A stretch of 64,000 nt of DNA, from NCBI RefSeq assembly GCF_047511655.1, contig NC_133393.1, positions 157,185,779 through 157,249,778 of the forward strand, in the 5' to 3' direction. The DNA comes from Castor canadensis (lineage: Eukaryota > Chordata > Mammalia > Rodentia > Castoridae). The position numbers and the translations under genes are program-made. Below the pieces are notes generated by a model. That model was not told the DNA's origin and searched no databases. It worked only from the letters and a program-made list of their open reading frames with translations. Position 1 is the stretch's first letter. The number at the start of each line of letters is the position of its first letter. Below, one piece after another: positions 44,425-55,281 of this stretch.

Positions 44425-45405
44425 TATATTATTAGTGTATATTAATTCTGTGGAGTAATGGGTTCCACTGTGACAATTTCATGTAACACACTTTGATCAC
44501 GCCCACCCTCCATGACCCTCCCCTGCCCTCCCCTCACCTCATCCTTTCCTTTGACTTTTATCTTTTTCTTTTCAGATCCCACGTATGAGAGGAGCATGTT
44601 TTTCTGAGTCTGCTTGCTCTTCCTGGCTATATAATGTTCCACCAGGTTTGTGTACTGTGTTATCTTCATCCATCATCCACTGATAGGCACCCAGCTTACT
44701 CCATGATTTGGCTGTTGTGAATAGAGCCATGACAAACACGGGTGTGCAGATGTCTCCACTGTATGCTGACCCCAGTTCCTCTGGGTATATACCAAGGAGT
44801 GATATAGACAGATCACCCGGGGGTTCTATTTTAACTTTGCATTTCTACACAGAATCGGCTTTTGCGTTCCACCAAAAACAAAGCAAACGTTTGTGGAATG
44901 CTCATTGGGTGTGCATTGAGCCTGTAATTCCCACTGCATTTCTCAGAAATAATATCCTGAGCAACCTGGCTCCCACTTCCTCGATCATCTTTACTTTTTC
45001 CCGCTACAGTTTCACAGTTCTCTTTGTCACACTCTTCTATGTCTTTTGTGAAATCGATTCCTGGGCTTTAAAAATATCTTTGTAAATTTTATCTTTTAAA
45101 AACATCTTTTTCTGACTATACTATGCAGAAATACAACTGACTCCATGTACACTTACTTTGTATTCGGGAACCTTGCTGATTTCCGGGTTACTTCTAATGG
45201 TGCACTCGTCTCATTCCTGGTGCCCAACACTGCAATCTCCTGGAAACAGAGCCTCGTTCGATCCCTTCAGTGCTCACGGATTTTATTTTCCTGACTCGCT
45301 GCCTTTGCTCAGCCCTGCGGTGCTGTTGGAGAAGTGGTGGCAAGTGTCCTCTTTTTGTCTCCAGCTCCTGAAGGAAAAACTTTAGCATTCCTCTGTTATT
45401 GGGTA
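44425..45405 (-). mobile_element. Rodent L1 3' UTR to ORF2, reverse
   Basis: 'atgagaggagcatgttttt', 'cctggctatataatgttcc', 'ggctgttgtgaatagagcc', 'ctctgggtatataccaagg' and later 'gggaaccttgctgatttcc' follow the L1 3' to 5' order. The frame is broken by stops and indels. It abuts an oppositely oriented L1 at about 45405. Confidence 0.7.
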
Positions 45406-45407
45406 AG

Positions 45408-46345
45408 GAAACAGTCACTAGAGGAAGAGACAATCCTCAGCTATACATCTGACTGGGATTCATAGCTAGAGTATACAAACTGCAAAAGAACCAAACACTC
45501 AATAATAAACAGCCACAGGAATTGAACAGGATTCTCCAAGGAAGTACAAACGGCCAACGGACACGTGAAGAAATGTCTAACACCCCGGATGTAAGGAGAA
45601 TGACAGCAAAACAGCACTGAGGTTCCATCTCACCCCAGTTAGACTGAGCATCATCAAGAACCCAAACTCCAGAAGATGCTGGCGATGGTGCTGGGAAAGG
45701 AGCTTTCACCCACTCTTGCTGGAAATGCAAATTAGTGCAGCCACTGTGGAGAGCAGCGTGGAGGCTCCTCAAGAAACTAAGGTTAGAACCCCCACATGGC
45801 CTGGTGCCACCACTCCTGGGCGTATATCTGAAGTCAGGATCAATAAAGACACTTGCACAGTAGGGAATCAGCCTAGATGCTCTTCAAAGGATGACTAGAT
45901 AAAGAAAATGGAGTGTTTTTCAGCCATAAAGAAGAATGAAATTCTTGCAGGTGAGTGGATGGAAGTGGAGGTCAGCATGTTAAGTGAGGTGAGGCACATT
46001 CAGAAGGACAATGCTTGCTTGTTCTCTCAGATGCAGGATCTAGACCTAAGTATACATAAATATATATATATGTAAGTATATAAGTATATATATATAAATA
46101 TACAAAAACATGACTGTAATGGAGGGACTGTCTGGGGAGGGACCAGGGAGTAGGGGGAAAGGAAAAGAAAATGATGGAGGGGACAAAGCTGTGTATGAAG
46201 ATGGCACTCACTGAAAACTGTTAAAAAAAGAGGAGAATGGAAGAAAGAGCAGCAGAAGGGGTTACTCTGATTGATGTATAATACACACGTGTGTGAAACG
46301 CTGTGGGGTCAGCCCTTCACACACTACTCTACACTAATAAAAAAT
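45408..46345 (+). mobile_element. L1 ORF2 3' end and 3' UTR, forward
   Basis: 'aaactgcaaaagaaccaaa', 'gccaacggacacgtgaaga', 'ttagtgcagccactgtgga', 'gtgtttttcagccataaag' and 'tcttgcaggtgagtggatg' are sense-strand L1 in the correct order. It is 5' truncated and has several frame breaks. It ends near an 'aataaaaaattt' tail. With the preceding reverse copy it forms a head-to-head pair sharing 3' end sequence. Confidence 0.8.
46045..46105. repeat. TATA-rich repeat within the L1 3' UTR
   Basis: Alternating ATATAT/AAGTATA words make a short AT microsatellite; AAATATATATATATG is the purest part. Confidence 0.85.
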
Positions 46346-46565
46346 TTAAAGTGTGCTTGAAAATTGCCTTCAAACACATGGCCTGGCTGGGAACCAGTGG
46401 GTCCCCCTCAAAGTCCCCCACCAGCGCCCATGAGCTGAGGACCCTGGAAGGCTGGTTTCTCATGCACATGTGACAGTAAAGCAGGAGAAGCCAAGATGAC
46501 GCCCCTGAGAACCTGAGTGTCGTAATCCCTGCATGCTTGGTGCCTAGTAAGACACACACTGTCTT
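46346..46565. other. Gene-free stretch
   Basis: Nothing recognised. Confidence 0.35.
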
Positions 46566-46569
46566 ATTA

Positions 46570-46770
46570 AGATGGTGAGTCACTAGTGTGGTTGATCCTT
46601 TACTGCGTGACCTTGGGGACACCACCACCATCATCATGCCATTTCATAGACACGGGAACCAGGTAGGAGAGATAAGAGTGAAACCGTCCAAAGTTGGGGA
46701 AAGAAGAAAGGGTCAGAACTGAGGTCTAGTCCAGATCTGACCCAGGACCCTTGTCCAAACCAGGGCCAGT
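46570..46770 (-). repeat. Probable MIR fragment, reverse
   Basis: 'gccatttcatagacacggg' followed by 'aaccaggtaggagagataa' and 'gaactgaggtctagtccag' resembles the reverse complement of a MIR family member, strongly diverged. Confidence 0.5.
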
Positions 46771-47200
46771 GAGGAGAGAGGGGTGTTGCGCTGGGAATCA
46801 GCGGTCAGTCGTTCCCTAGAACACAGAGCAAAAATGTGCAGGGTTCCAGCAATGTGCCAAGGGCCCCGACTCTATAGGTGAGAAGCAGGGGTGCCTCTGA
46901 ACTGGGGGTGTGTGTGTCCATCAATGCACTGTCCAGATAGTGGCTGAAGCTTGGACCAGAAGGAAGGCTGGGGTGGACTGGCCAAGCTGCGCAGTGTACA
47001 GCTTGTGCCCCAGAGAAGCAGGTGCTGTGGGTTGTGGTGACCCCAAACCCCAACAAAGCCTGGCTCAGCAATGCATACCTAGCCTATAGTTTTGGGGAGC
47101 CAGCCCTGCCCCAATTTTTTCTCTGGGCACTATGGGTAGATGGCAGCCTTGGTCCAGGGAAGTCCTAGCTGCCCAGGGCAGGGTCCTGGTTGTCTCCCAA
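46771..47200. other. Gene-free stretch
   Basis: No exon or repeat recognised. Confidence 0.4.
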
Positions 47201-47204
47201 ATCA

Positions 47205-47530
47205 CAAGCTGGCTAATTCGTTAATAAAAGACTGTGTTTATGAAACCTGACAACATCGGGGAGATATTTAAGCCCTGTACATTAGGCCTTTCACAGGGAA
47301 TAGCTAATGACAGACAGGCTCAGCGGAACAGAGATTTCATCTATTATCAGTTTCGGGAAAGTCAATTGCGGGGTGATTTCTGCAGATTAAATTAACTTTA
47401 TTTGGAGGTCACCTCCTGCAGCTAGATTGAGAGAGACAGATACACAATAGCAAATGCTTCAAGGAGATATGAATTCCACTCCACAAACAGGGATATCGGT
47501 GTCCCCCCTCAACACAATTTAAAAGTGAAG
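47205..47530. promoter_or_regulatory. Strong candidate conserved non-coding element
   Basis: About 325 bases unlike their flanks: 'ggctaattcgttaataaaa', 'gaatagctaatgacagaca', 'ctattatcagtttcgggaa', 'gtcaattgcggggtgattt' and 'cagattaaattaactttat'. A 13-base palindrome, GGAGGTCACCTCC (47404-47416), contains the nuclear-receptor half-site AGGTCA. CpGs survive in AT-rich context. No repeat family and no open frame. The regulatory role is inferred. Confidence 0.5.
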
Positions 47531-49360
47531 GTTTTTATCCTCCCCGTCCCCAGATTTCACACACACACACTGAAGGACAGACCGTAGGGTGGATTGGTAG
47601 GGGTGTGCACATCCATTTAAAGAACTTCTCACTGGGACTGCTCGAAGCGGGAGAGATTCAAGTCCCTTTGCTCCAGCTGTGTCACCGCTGGGTGTTCAGG
47701 TGACTGCAGGTGGCAATGAGGGGAGGTGGAAGGCTACAAGTCCTGAGGGAGCGGTCAGGAGCCTCCTGCCATAGTCAGTGTGGCTGGGGAGCTGTGTCCC
47801 CCTAGACTGAGGCCACTGGCTCCCACACCTGATCAGAGTGGAACTTTTGTGTGCTTCCAGAAAGCCGTGGCTCCTGGCTGCTGGCTCCCTTGGTTCGGTT
47901 GTGTTTCTTTTCTTCTTCCCTTGCTTTCAGTGACCTGGATTTTGGTTTTCTTGTCGGAAGAGCAGTACAGGGTCAGGCTGGCCAGGCTTCCCTGTGGCTG
48001 GGAGCTGAGGAGTAGCCCTTAAGGACCACACTGAGTAAAGTCCCCCACTCACGACACCTCTGGACACCTTGATGCCCAGAGAGTATGTGAGAATTAGGTG
48101 GCTTGTCTGTGTTGCCTGTGTCCCCACCACGGTGCCTGTGAAGGAACCAGGGAGGCAAATAATTGGGATAGGGCTTCTAACTGAGCCTCTCCCATGTCAG
48201 ACCCAGAACCAAGCCCTCGGCAGCCTTCCCAAGGACCTGCCAGGCTGGGACACTGCTGTCTTCAAGCTTAGTGTGCAATAAGCTGCCCAGTTCTCTTGGC
48301 GGGATATGGAAAAGCTAGGAGCAGAATGGGCCTGTGGGATGGAGCTGCTGCTGTCCCTGCTGCTGCCCTTCCCCCTCAATGCTCTGGGGATGAGGGGAGG
48401 AGAGGGGCTGCCCCGAGGGTCAACCCTCCTGCCACACCTGCCTCGCGTGGATTTCCTGATGCAGCTCAGGCAGCCTGGCCCAGGGGCGATGGAGTTCTCC
48501 CAGGTCACTGGAGCTGTCTGTGAAGACCCTTCCCATGTCACCTTATAACCTCTTCCTGCTCAGAAGCCCTGATGCTTCAGGACCTGGTGCCTATGGGCCA
48601 TGGTGGGCCTGGGTGTTGCACATCTGTCCAGCCAGACACAGGTGTGTGGAGAGAGTGAGTAGAGGGGTGAGACCACAGGGCAAGTAACTAGTTCTCTCAG
48701 CTTCCCTCCAAAATCTGGACAGACACCCATCATCCAGCATTGCATGTGGGCTCTATGTACTCCTTCTACACACCGGGCACTCCTGCTTCCCATCACTGCA
48801 CTGCCTCAGGGGCCACCCAGCTTCAGACTGGAGCTCCAGAGCTGACCCAGCTCACCAGGGCAGTGCCCATGAAGGATGCATGCACCTGCTCTGCAGAGTT
48901 CCTTTGTGCTTGTCTCCTTGTACCCCAGAACCATCCATCCCAGCCTCCTTTAAGCATCCCTGAGCCCCTGTCTAGAATGTCTGGCTCATTCCAGCTGCAC
49001 TGTGCGGTGAGACAAGGTGGGAGCTGGGGCTGCCCTGCGAGGTCAGCTGGGGCCAGGGACATCAGTGAGACCTGGAGGCACCTCACATGCAGCTGCCTTT
49101 GGTTCTCTGTGGTGGGACCCACTGGGCCACTGTGACACCCCTGACGCAGACAGTCACTGCCTTCTGCAGAGTCATGTTGGCCGCTGCTGCTCGCAGAGCT
49201 GGGTGGCAGGTGGAGTGGGCTGGGGAGGGGGGTTTCCTCAGAGCCTCCTGCTGCCTGTTGGGGCAGGTGACTCTCAAGAGCATGGAAAGAAATTCTGCTT
49301 CCAGAGGAAAAATGGCAGTTCTGGGAGGCGAGGAGCAGCTTCCCTGAACTCTGGGCAGCT
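47531..49360. other. Gene-free single-copy stretch
   Basis: No exon recognised. The reverse frame 48823-49422 (199 codons) is fully overlapped by forward frames and has no domain or convincing start context; I regard it as chance. Confidence 0.4.
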
Positions 49361-49367
49361 TGGGACA

Positions 49368-49490
49368 CCACACACGTGTGTGCTCGTGAAAACACGCATG
49401 CATGAACACACACTTGTAGCACATGTGGACATGTATGTAAGCATCCTTACACATGGTGTGCACATGCACACACACGCACAGCTCATCTGA
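49368..49490. repeat. CA/TG-rich degenerate microsatellite
   Basis: Interrupted CACACG, GCATGCATG and CACATG words. Frames here give Cys/His/Met/Val-rich peptide in both directions, an artefact of the repeat. Confidence 0.8.
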
Positions 49491-49855
49491 GCACTCATGC
49501 ACACCCAGGCCCTGTGCAAAGGAGAGTCACCCTCAGTCTCTCTGTCCGGCCACCCTGTCCTCTAGCTCATGGGCACACTCCCAGGAGGGCTCCTTGACTG
49601 CTAGTCCTCCCCTGGCTCCTGCATTCTGTCTGTCTGGTGGGTCTATACTCCAGGACCATAGCTGACTATTTGCAATGACCCTTACCTGCTGGTGCCAGCC
49701 AGCCCCTCCCTGCTGCTGTGTTTCCCTGGAGACCCTGGCTTCATCTCAGAGAAAGTGACCCGTTAGTATTTTTATTGTGATTAGGCTAAATTCACAAATT
49801 AACTTAGAGTAAACGTGTCTGCAATGTTAAGTTCCCCTGGCCACGTGAATTTCTG
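49491..49855. other. Gene-free stretch, AT-rich patch at 49760-49835
   Basis: 'ttttattgtgattaggcta' and 'cacaaattaacttagagta' form a short AT-rich island of regulatory type, or the start of the L1 that follows. Confidence 0.3.
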
Positions 49856-49859
49856 TTGC

Positions 49860-50065
49860 TCAGTTTCCTTTTGGTTTTCCTCACGGATGTTGTGAAGTTG
49901 TCTTCGTCCCGGCCTTGCACATTTCTTGTCAGATTTATTCATGGGTGTTTGATCTCTTTTGTTGCCGTGTAAATGGGATCTTGCCTTCCATTGTGTTTTC
50001 TAACGGGTTGTTGTACATTATCGCAGTTTGTCTTGTACTCTGAGCTGTTAGCATATGCCTCATTC
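49860..50065 (-). mobile_element. Diverged L1 ORF2 fragment, reverse
   Basis: 'cttgtcagatttattcatg', 'gttgccgtgtaaatgggat' and 'ctaacgggttgttgtacat' match the reverse complement of L1 ORF2 loosely. Short and old. Confidence 0.6.
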
Positions 50066-50925
50066 AGGCTTCAAGATTGGATTTCTTTAAAAGGCAAAGA
50101 CTGAGGCTCTTTGCTCTTCAAATCTTCCTGTGTCTGACCAAAAGTCTCACCATTAAGAGAGGAAAATTACTTTGGAAGTGGTTTACGAACAGTGAGTATG
50201 GGTCTTGGACAACAGACGAGTTCTTGGGGTCACAATCCATAAGCCAAGGTTATAGCTCCTGTGCACACGGCACACCTATGGGTGTGCGATAGTGCTAGGC
50301 ACAGGCTCATCTATGCAGAGCTGAAGTGCTTTCCCCAGGAGGTGAGCTCTACAACAAAGGCAAGCTCTGGCCCTGTGGCCAGCATCAGTGCCCAGTACCA
50401 GGTATGGCCTGCTTGCAGTGCCCTGCGGGTGACCACCTATTTTCAGATTTGATGAGGGATCCCTGCCACTGCCTGTGTCAGACTCCTGTCTCAACCCCTG
50501 GCGATAATGAGGTTTTGCTTTTGAAGTCAGTGGAGGCCCCCATCTCTAAGCCAGGGGATAGGGTGGGGTGAGAAACAGGAAGCAGCCTTGGACATGCCCG
50601 GTGTGGCCCCACGTTTGGACGTCTGTGGCACCTGCACGAACTTTCCCAAACTCTTGCCTCTCCAGGGTGGCACACGCTGGCCTCCATGTCCAGATGTCCA
50701 GGATCACCCAAGGATGACACAGACAGCATTCACGGCAGGTGCTGTGCTCCATGGGTCCCCTCCTGCCCTGTCACGCTGGGGCACCCCTGGCCTCTGGATA
50801 GTTGAGGGGCAGGGCTTTCTGTGTCCACGCTGGAGAGGAGAATGGCTCAGGGGAATTACCTGTGTCACCAGGGTCTTGCTACCAGTCACAGGCTGAGCCA
50901 GAACTGCCCCTGGGCAGTACCTCTC
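50066..50925. other. Gene-free stretch
   Basis: No exon or named repeat recognised. Confidence 0.4.
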
Positions 50926-50929
50926 CCCT

Positions 50930-51120
50930 TGTGTGCATTTGTACACACATGTATACATAGCTGTGAGTTCTCATGTGCTGTGCTTGTGTCACACGCGAGT
51001 GCCTGTATACTGCAGGTGTGTGTGCATGCCTGCATGTGCATATGGGATGCTCGGTGTGGATGTGTTCACGTGTGTGCACACTGTGGATGTCTGTGAGCAT
51101 GTGTTCATGCATGCCTGTGT
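50930..51120. repeat. TG-rich degenerate microsatellite
   Basis: TGTGTGCATG, TGCCTGTATAC and CATGTGTTCATGCATG words over nearly 190 bases. Sequence-similar to the CA-rich tract at 49368 in opposite phase. Frames are artefacts. Confidence 0.75.
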
Positions 51121-52925
51121 GAGGCTCTTCACCTTCTCAGGGGTGCTGTGCTGTGTCTCTTCATTCACTGATCTTCTTCTGCAGTGTCCTTTGTCCCTCT
51201 TTACAGGCCAGGCCACAGGGCATGGACAAGAGGCAGGTCTTCCCAGGCCTCCGGGGGCCTGCAGTTGGGGAGGCAGTGGGCACGTGCAGATGAATGACAG
51301 ACACTTAGTGAGTGCTCCAGAGCTTGGGTTTTGGGCAGACTGTTAGTGACTTGTGTGTAGTGTGAGACTATATCTGGGGAGCTGACCATCAGCTCTGCTG
51401 GCTCTTAGATAGCCACATCTGTTCCTGTGGCTTGTTGCTGTGGCTTCCATGGTGCCAGCCCCAGGGATGTCCCTGCCATCCAGGGATGCAAGCTGGGAGG
51501 GATCTCCTTGTTCCAGAAATGTTGCCTTCTGACCCTCTAATGACTTAGAATCAGGACACATGGCCTTTGCTGCCAATGCCCAGTGACCAGCAGGAAGGGG
51601 AAGCTGGGGACCTCACAGTGGACATGTCCCTAGCAGCATGGGTTCACCTCCTGGGGCCAGGGCCCTCCATTAAGCATTTGCCTTTATAGTCAGCATGGCA
51701 AAAGACCTCTTCCCACTCCTCAGGCTGGTGGGAGTGTGGCCATGGCAGCATTTGCACCTGCCATGCTCAAGCTACTGCTCCAGCATGTGGCTGAATGACT
51801 GGTAAAATGCAGGAGTCATTTATTCCACTTAACCTGTGCTGTCCCCAATTCACCTGCTTCTCATGCAATACAGCCTGCCATACATTCTCCATAGTTTGCG
51901 TCTTTGCTCAAAGGAAGCAAAGTTGAAGATTCAATTCCAGCTCATTTCCTTATAGCCCCCAGCCGACGCACCTGCTCCTGAGATGGATGGAACCCGGAAT
52001 TCCACCCCTAGCCCAGCCTCAGGGCAGCTGTTCTTTCCTGTTGCAGTTTTGGCATTTCATTTCAATCTCCATTGCCTGCCATCTGGCCTTATGTCCTCAG
52101 GCCACCATCTCCCTCACTTCCTAAGTGGGTCTTCCCTGGTCCCCCTCCCATTGAAGAGCCCACACCTGCCCTGGCCTAGATGGACTTGTTCAGGAAGTGA
52201 GTACCCAGGAAGCCCATGAATCTGAGCACTTCAAGTGCAAAGCATGGCTCTTGCTCACAGTGTCCTCTCCGGTCCTTACCCCTGCAGGACACAGAGAAGT
52301 CAAACATGACAAAGGAGAGGATCGGTGGATAGGTGATGAATGGTTTCCTGTCTCCCTGGCTTCCTTCTTGATGGGTGCCAGGGACATGGTACAGCACTGG
52401 CCTATATCTGAGACCCCGAGTCCTACTCAACACTGCCCTGCCTTCCCCCGTCAGTCCAGGTCCCTACCAAAGGGAGCTCTGCCATTTTTAAAGGGACTCT
52501 ACTCAGAGCTAGAGCTGTAAGGGCCAGACATCTGTCCACTCCTTGGACCCACTGAGTCCACACCATCCAGGGCGTAATGACCAACAGAGTCGGCTGGACA
52601 AGTTGGGAGTCATGGGTGATATTTGCCTTACATGCTGAGAAGCTTCTTCCTCTCCATCACCAGCAAAGTTGGAGCTGTCACCTCAGGTACATGGAGGGCA
52701 GTGCTCATGGGTAATCAATAGTATTGCAATATTTCCTTAACTATATGGCTTGGCCAATGCTGCCTCTTATAAGTAAATTCTTGGACTTTTAGATGTGTTT
52801 CCATTTTCCCTGCTCTGCCCAGGATGGTGACTAGTGTTTGGGGGTCATTCCATGGTTACTGTGGCCTGGGCAGGTATAGGGCTTTAGCCATTGATGGCCT
52901 TGGTTATGGATTGGCTACTTTGGAT
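51121..52925. other. Gene-free single-copy stretch
   Basis: No repeat or exon recognised across 1.8 kb. Confidence 0.4.
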
Positions 52926-52930
52926 GGGCC

Positions 52931-52970
52931 TTGGTGGTGGTGGTGGTGGTGGTGGTGATGGTGGTGGTGG
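52931..52970. repeat. (GGT)n trinucleotide repeat
   Basis: Thirteen GGT-type triplets with a single GAT interruption. The forward frame that begins here reads poly-Val and then random sequence. Confidence 0.95.
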
Positions 52971-54185
52971 TACATACTCTGTTGGCTGTTTGGCAGGTGA
53001 CATCTGAAGACTCTTCATGTCATCTACCCCCTCCAAATTCTTTACCTAGAACCTACCTCTGTCAGAGCTGGGCTGTTCCTCCCACCCAATGCACAAAGGA
53101 CACTGGATGTCCCCATGACTTAGCAACCAGGGATCCCTGGGAGCTGGCTGACAGCCCAGCTGTTGTGGGGCGTCTTCCATATCCGTGGGTCTCTTTCGAG
53201 AGCCCCTGGAGCACAGTATGTCCGAGAAAGCTTGTCCCCTCATCCTCTCATCTACCTTGTCGTTGGCCCCTGTAGCCTGTCTCTCCCTTTTTATTCTCTC
53301 AGCACCTGAGCCAGTCCTGGGCTGGTGTCTGCAGGACCAGGGTATTTTATAGGAAAATCCCTTTTAGACAGTAAAGGGGGATAAGAGGAAAAGTGCTGTT
53401 CCTAAACAAGGCTTCTAGAAAGTTCTGATGGCCAGTAAGACTCCACAGCCCCAGGCCTCTGACAACCTGCCCAGGGCTGCTTCAGCCTCAGTGGGGCCCA
53501 CGTTCTCACCTCCTCTTGACTCCAGAGCACAAACTCTCATGCTGCCCGAAGTCACTCTGCAGTTGGGGCAGGAGATAACACTGCAGAGAGGAGGGGGAGC
53601 ACCAGTGTCTGCAAGCACGCCTGCTTTCAGAGCCCCCCCCCCGAGCTCACTTGTGGCCTCCGTGAGCTCCTACTCAAGTTCAGCTTTGCCTCCCTGCCTC
53701 CTTAGAAACACTTACTGGATGCTGACTGTATGCGCTTTAGCTAGAGCAGGCATTCCCACCAGCTGGAGATTACTGCAGGGGGTGACTGGGCCCTGCCTTA
53801 GACCGGCAGTGTTGAGTGAGACCACCATGCTGGTGTGTCCATTCAGGAAGGGCAGGTGGAGGCTGAGATAGATGAGAGACTGCGCCCCCCCCAGGGACAG
53901 GGAGATCCTGGAGGCCTCCCCAGTGAGGCAGCATGGGCAGGGGCTGGGCAGCATGGCTGCTGTCTCTGCTCAGCCTCTTAGCCCGGGGACCCTTCTCCTG
54001 CTCCAGCCTCTGCTCCTTGTGTGCATTGCTGGACTCAGTAGTGTGCCCCAAGAACCTCAGAGGCAAACCTTGAGTTTCAGTCCTCTGTTCTTGGATCTTG
54101 AACTGCACTGCCTCCTTCATCTTGGAGCAGCAGAGAGTCCGCAGGCAAGGCAGAGTCTGTGCTGGCAGGGTCCTTCTGCCGGATG
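52971..54185. other. Gene-free stretch with C-runs
   Basis: A run of ten C at 53633-53642 and another C-run near 53885 are the only striking points. Forward frame 53428-53871 and reverse frame 53770-54249 overlap and have no domain. Confidence 0.4.
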
Positions 54186-54189
54186 GGTA

Positions 54190-54325
54190 AGGGGTCCCCT
54201 GCACCGTCCTGTTTAATTCACAGGCCGCATGGAGGTCTGTCATACCCATTTCATAGGGAGGAAACAGGCTCAGTGGGTGAGGTTTTACACTGGCAGAAGT
54301 TAGTAATGCCAGGGACCTGATTCCA
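54190..54325 (-). repeat. MIR SINE fragment, reverse
   Basis: 'gtttaattcacaggccgca', 'catacccatttcatagggag', 'gaaacaggctcagtgggtg' and 'gacctgattccaacagggc' are in MIR reverse-complement order. Confidence 0.8.
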
Positions 54326-54328
54326 ACA

Positions 54329-54428
54329 GGGCCCTGGCACCTGGAGACCCAACCTGGCCCTGGGCACTGGGGGACCTGACCTGGCCCTGGGCATCTGGAG
54401 ACCTGACCTGACCCAACCTGGCTCTGGA
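54329..54428. repeat. Minisatellite, unit 26-27 bases
   Basis: Three units on the theme 'ggccctgggca..tggagacc' then 'tgacct', plus a partial fourth 'acccaacctggctctgg'. The array begins exactly at the MIR edge. Confidence 0.75.
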
Positions 54429-54575
54429 TGGGAGCGTGTGGGTCTGCTCATCCAGAGGATGTAGGCAGCTTGCAGGGCAGTGCCCATGTGGGATGGACTG
54501 TGCTGGGCATAGGTGTCACCCACATCTGCAGGCTGCCAGAGAAAGGAGAAGACGTGGGCAGAGCCAGGTGTCCAC

Positions 54576-54587
54576 GAGGCACTTTCC
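54576..54587. repeat. Target-site duplication, left copy
   Basis: GAGGCACTTTCC, repeated exactly at 55270-55281, bounds the L1 between them. Confidence 0.9.
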
Positions 54588-54644
54588 CTTTTTTTTTTTT
54601 TTTCATTTTTCTTTTATTATTCATATGTGCATACAAGGCTTGGT

Positions 54645-54712
54645 TCATTTCTCCCCCCTGCCCCCACCCCCTCCCTTACCACCCACTCCGCCCCCTCCCC
54701 CTCCCCCCCCCA
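54645..54712 (-). other. L1 3' UTR G-rich block, quadruplex-prone
   Basis: On the reverse strand this is GGGGGGGGAGGGGGAGGGGG-like sequence followed by GGGAGGGGGTGGGGG, four or more G-tracts within 70 bases. G-rich 3' UTR blocks that can form quadruplexes are a known L1 feature. Confidence 0.7.
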
Positions 54713-55089
54713 ATACCCAGCAGAAACTATTTTGCCCTTTTTTCTAATTTTGTTGAAGAGAGAGTATAAGCAGTAATAGGAAGGAACAAGGGGTTTTGCT
54801 GGTTGAGATAAGGATAGCTATACAGGGCATTGACTCACATTGATTTCCTGTGCGTGGGTGTTACCTTCTAGGTTAATTCTTTTTGATCTAACCTTTTCTC
54901 TAGTTCCTGGTCCCCTTTTCCTATTGGCCTCAGTTGCTTTAAGGTATCTGCTTTAGTTTCTCTGCGTTAAGGGCAACAAATGCTAGCTAGTTTTTTAGGT
55001 GTCTTACCTAATCTCACCCCCCCTTTGTGTGCTCTCGCTTTTATCATGTGCTCAAAGTCCAATCCCCTTGTTGTGTTTGCCCTTGATCT

Positions 55090-55269
55090 AATGTCCACAT
55101 ATGAGGGAGAACATACGATTTTTGGTGTTTTGGGCCAGGCTAACCTCACTCAGAATGATGTTCTCCAATTCCATCCATTTACCAGCGAATGATAACATTT
55201 CGTTCTTCTTCATGGCTGCATAAAATTCCATTGTGTATAGATACCACATTTTCTTAATCCATTCGTCAG
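55090..55269 (-). pseudogene. L1 ORF2 C-terminal fragment
   Basis: The reverse frame gives DEWIKKMWYLYTMEFYAAMK, then KNEMLSFAGKWMELENIILS and SEVSLAQNTKNRMFSLICGH before a stop. This is the conserved C-terminal end of the L1 ORF2 protein (endonuclease/reverse transcriptase polyprotein). Only about 60 of roughly 1,200-1,300 codons remain. The open frame continues 5' into unrelated flanking DNA to about 55525, which is not part of ORF2. No function is expected. Confidence 0.9.
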
Positions 55270-55281
55270 GAGGCACTTTCC
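55270..55281. repeat. Target-site duplication, right copy
   Basis: GAGGCACTTTCC, identical to 54576-54587. Confidence 0.9.

Larger units (their letters stand above)
54588..55269 (-). mobile_element. Young 5'-truncated L1 insertion, reverse
   Basis: The insertion is about 680 bases. It opens with a 15-base T run (54589-54603, complement of the A tail) and a reverse-strand AATAAA at 54612-54617. A C-rich (G-rich on the element strand) polypurine block and the 3' UTR follow, and the element ends in the C-terminal ORF2 codons. Perfect 12-base duplications flank it, so both edges are exact. The intact duplication, tail and ORF2 remnant mark it as the youngest L1 in the window. Truncation removes the promoter, ORF1 and nearly all of ORF2, so it cannot move itself. 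Confidence 0.92.

Noticed and set aside
44708..45085. 125-codon forward frame as a gene
   Set aside because: It is antisense to reverse-strand L1 sequence and only open by chance.
48823..49422. 199-codon reverse frame
   Set aside because: It is overlapped by forward frames of similar length, runs into a CA-rich microsatellite and has no recognisable protein feature.
49368..51120. CRISPR-like spaced repeats
   Set aside because: The repeats are degenerate CA/TG microsatellites with no constant unit or spacer length, in a mammalian genome.
54430..54776. Phe-rich and Pro-rich hydrophobic frames resembling a membrane segment
   Set aside because: The Phe run is the reverse complement of the L1 A tail and the Pro run is the C-rich L1 3' UTR block.
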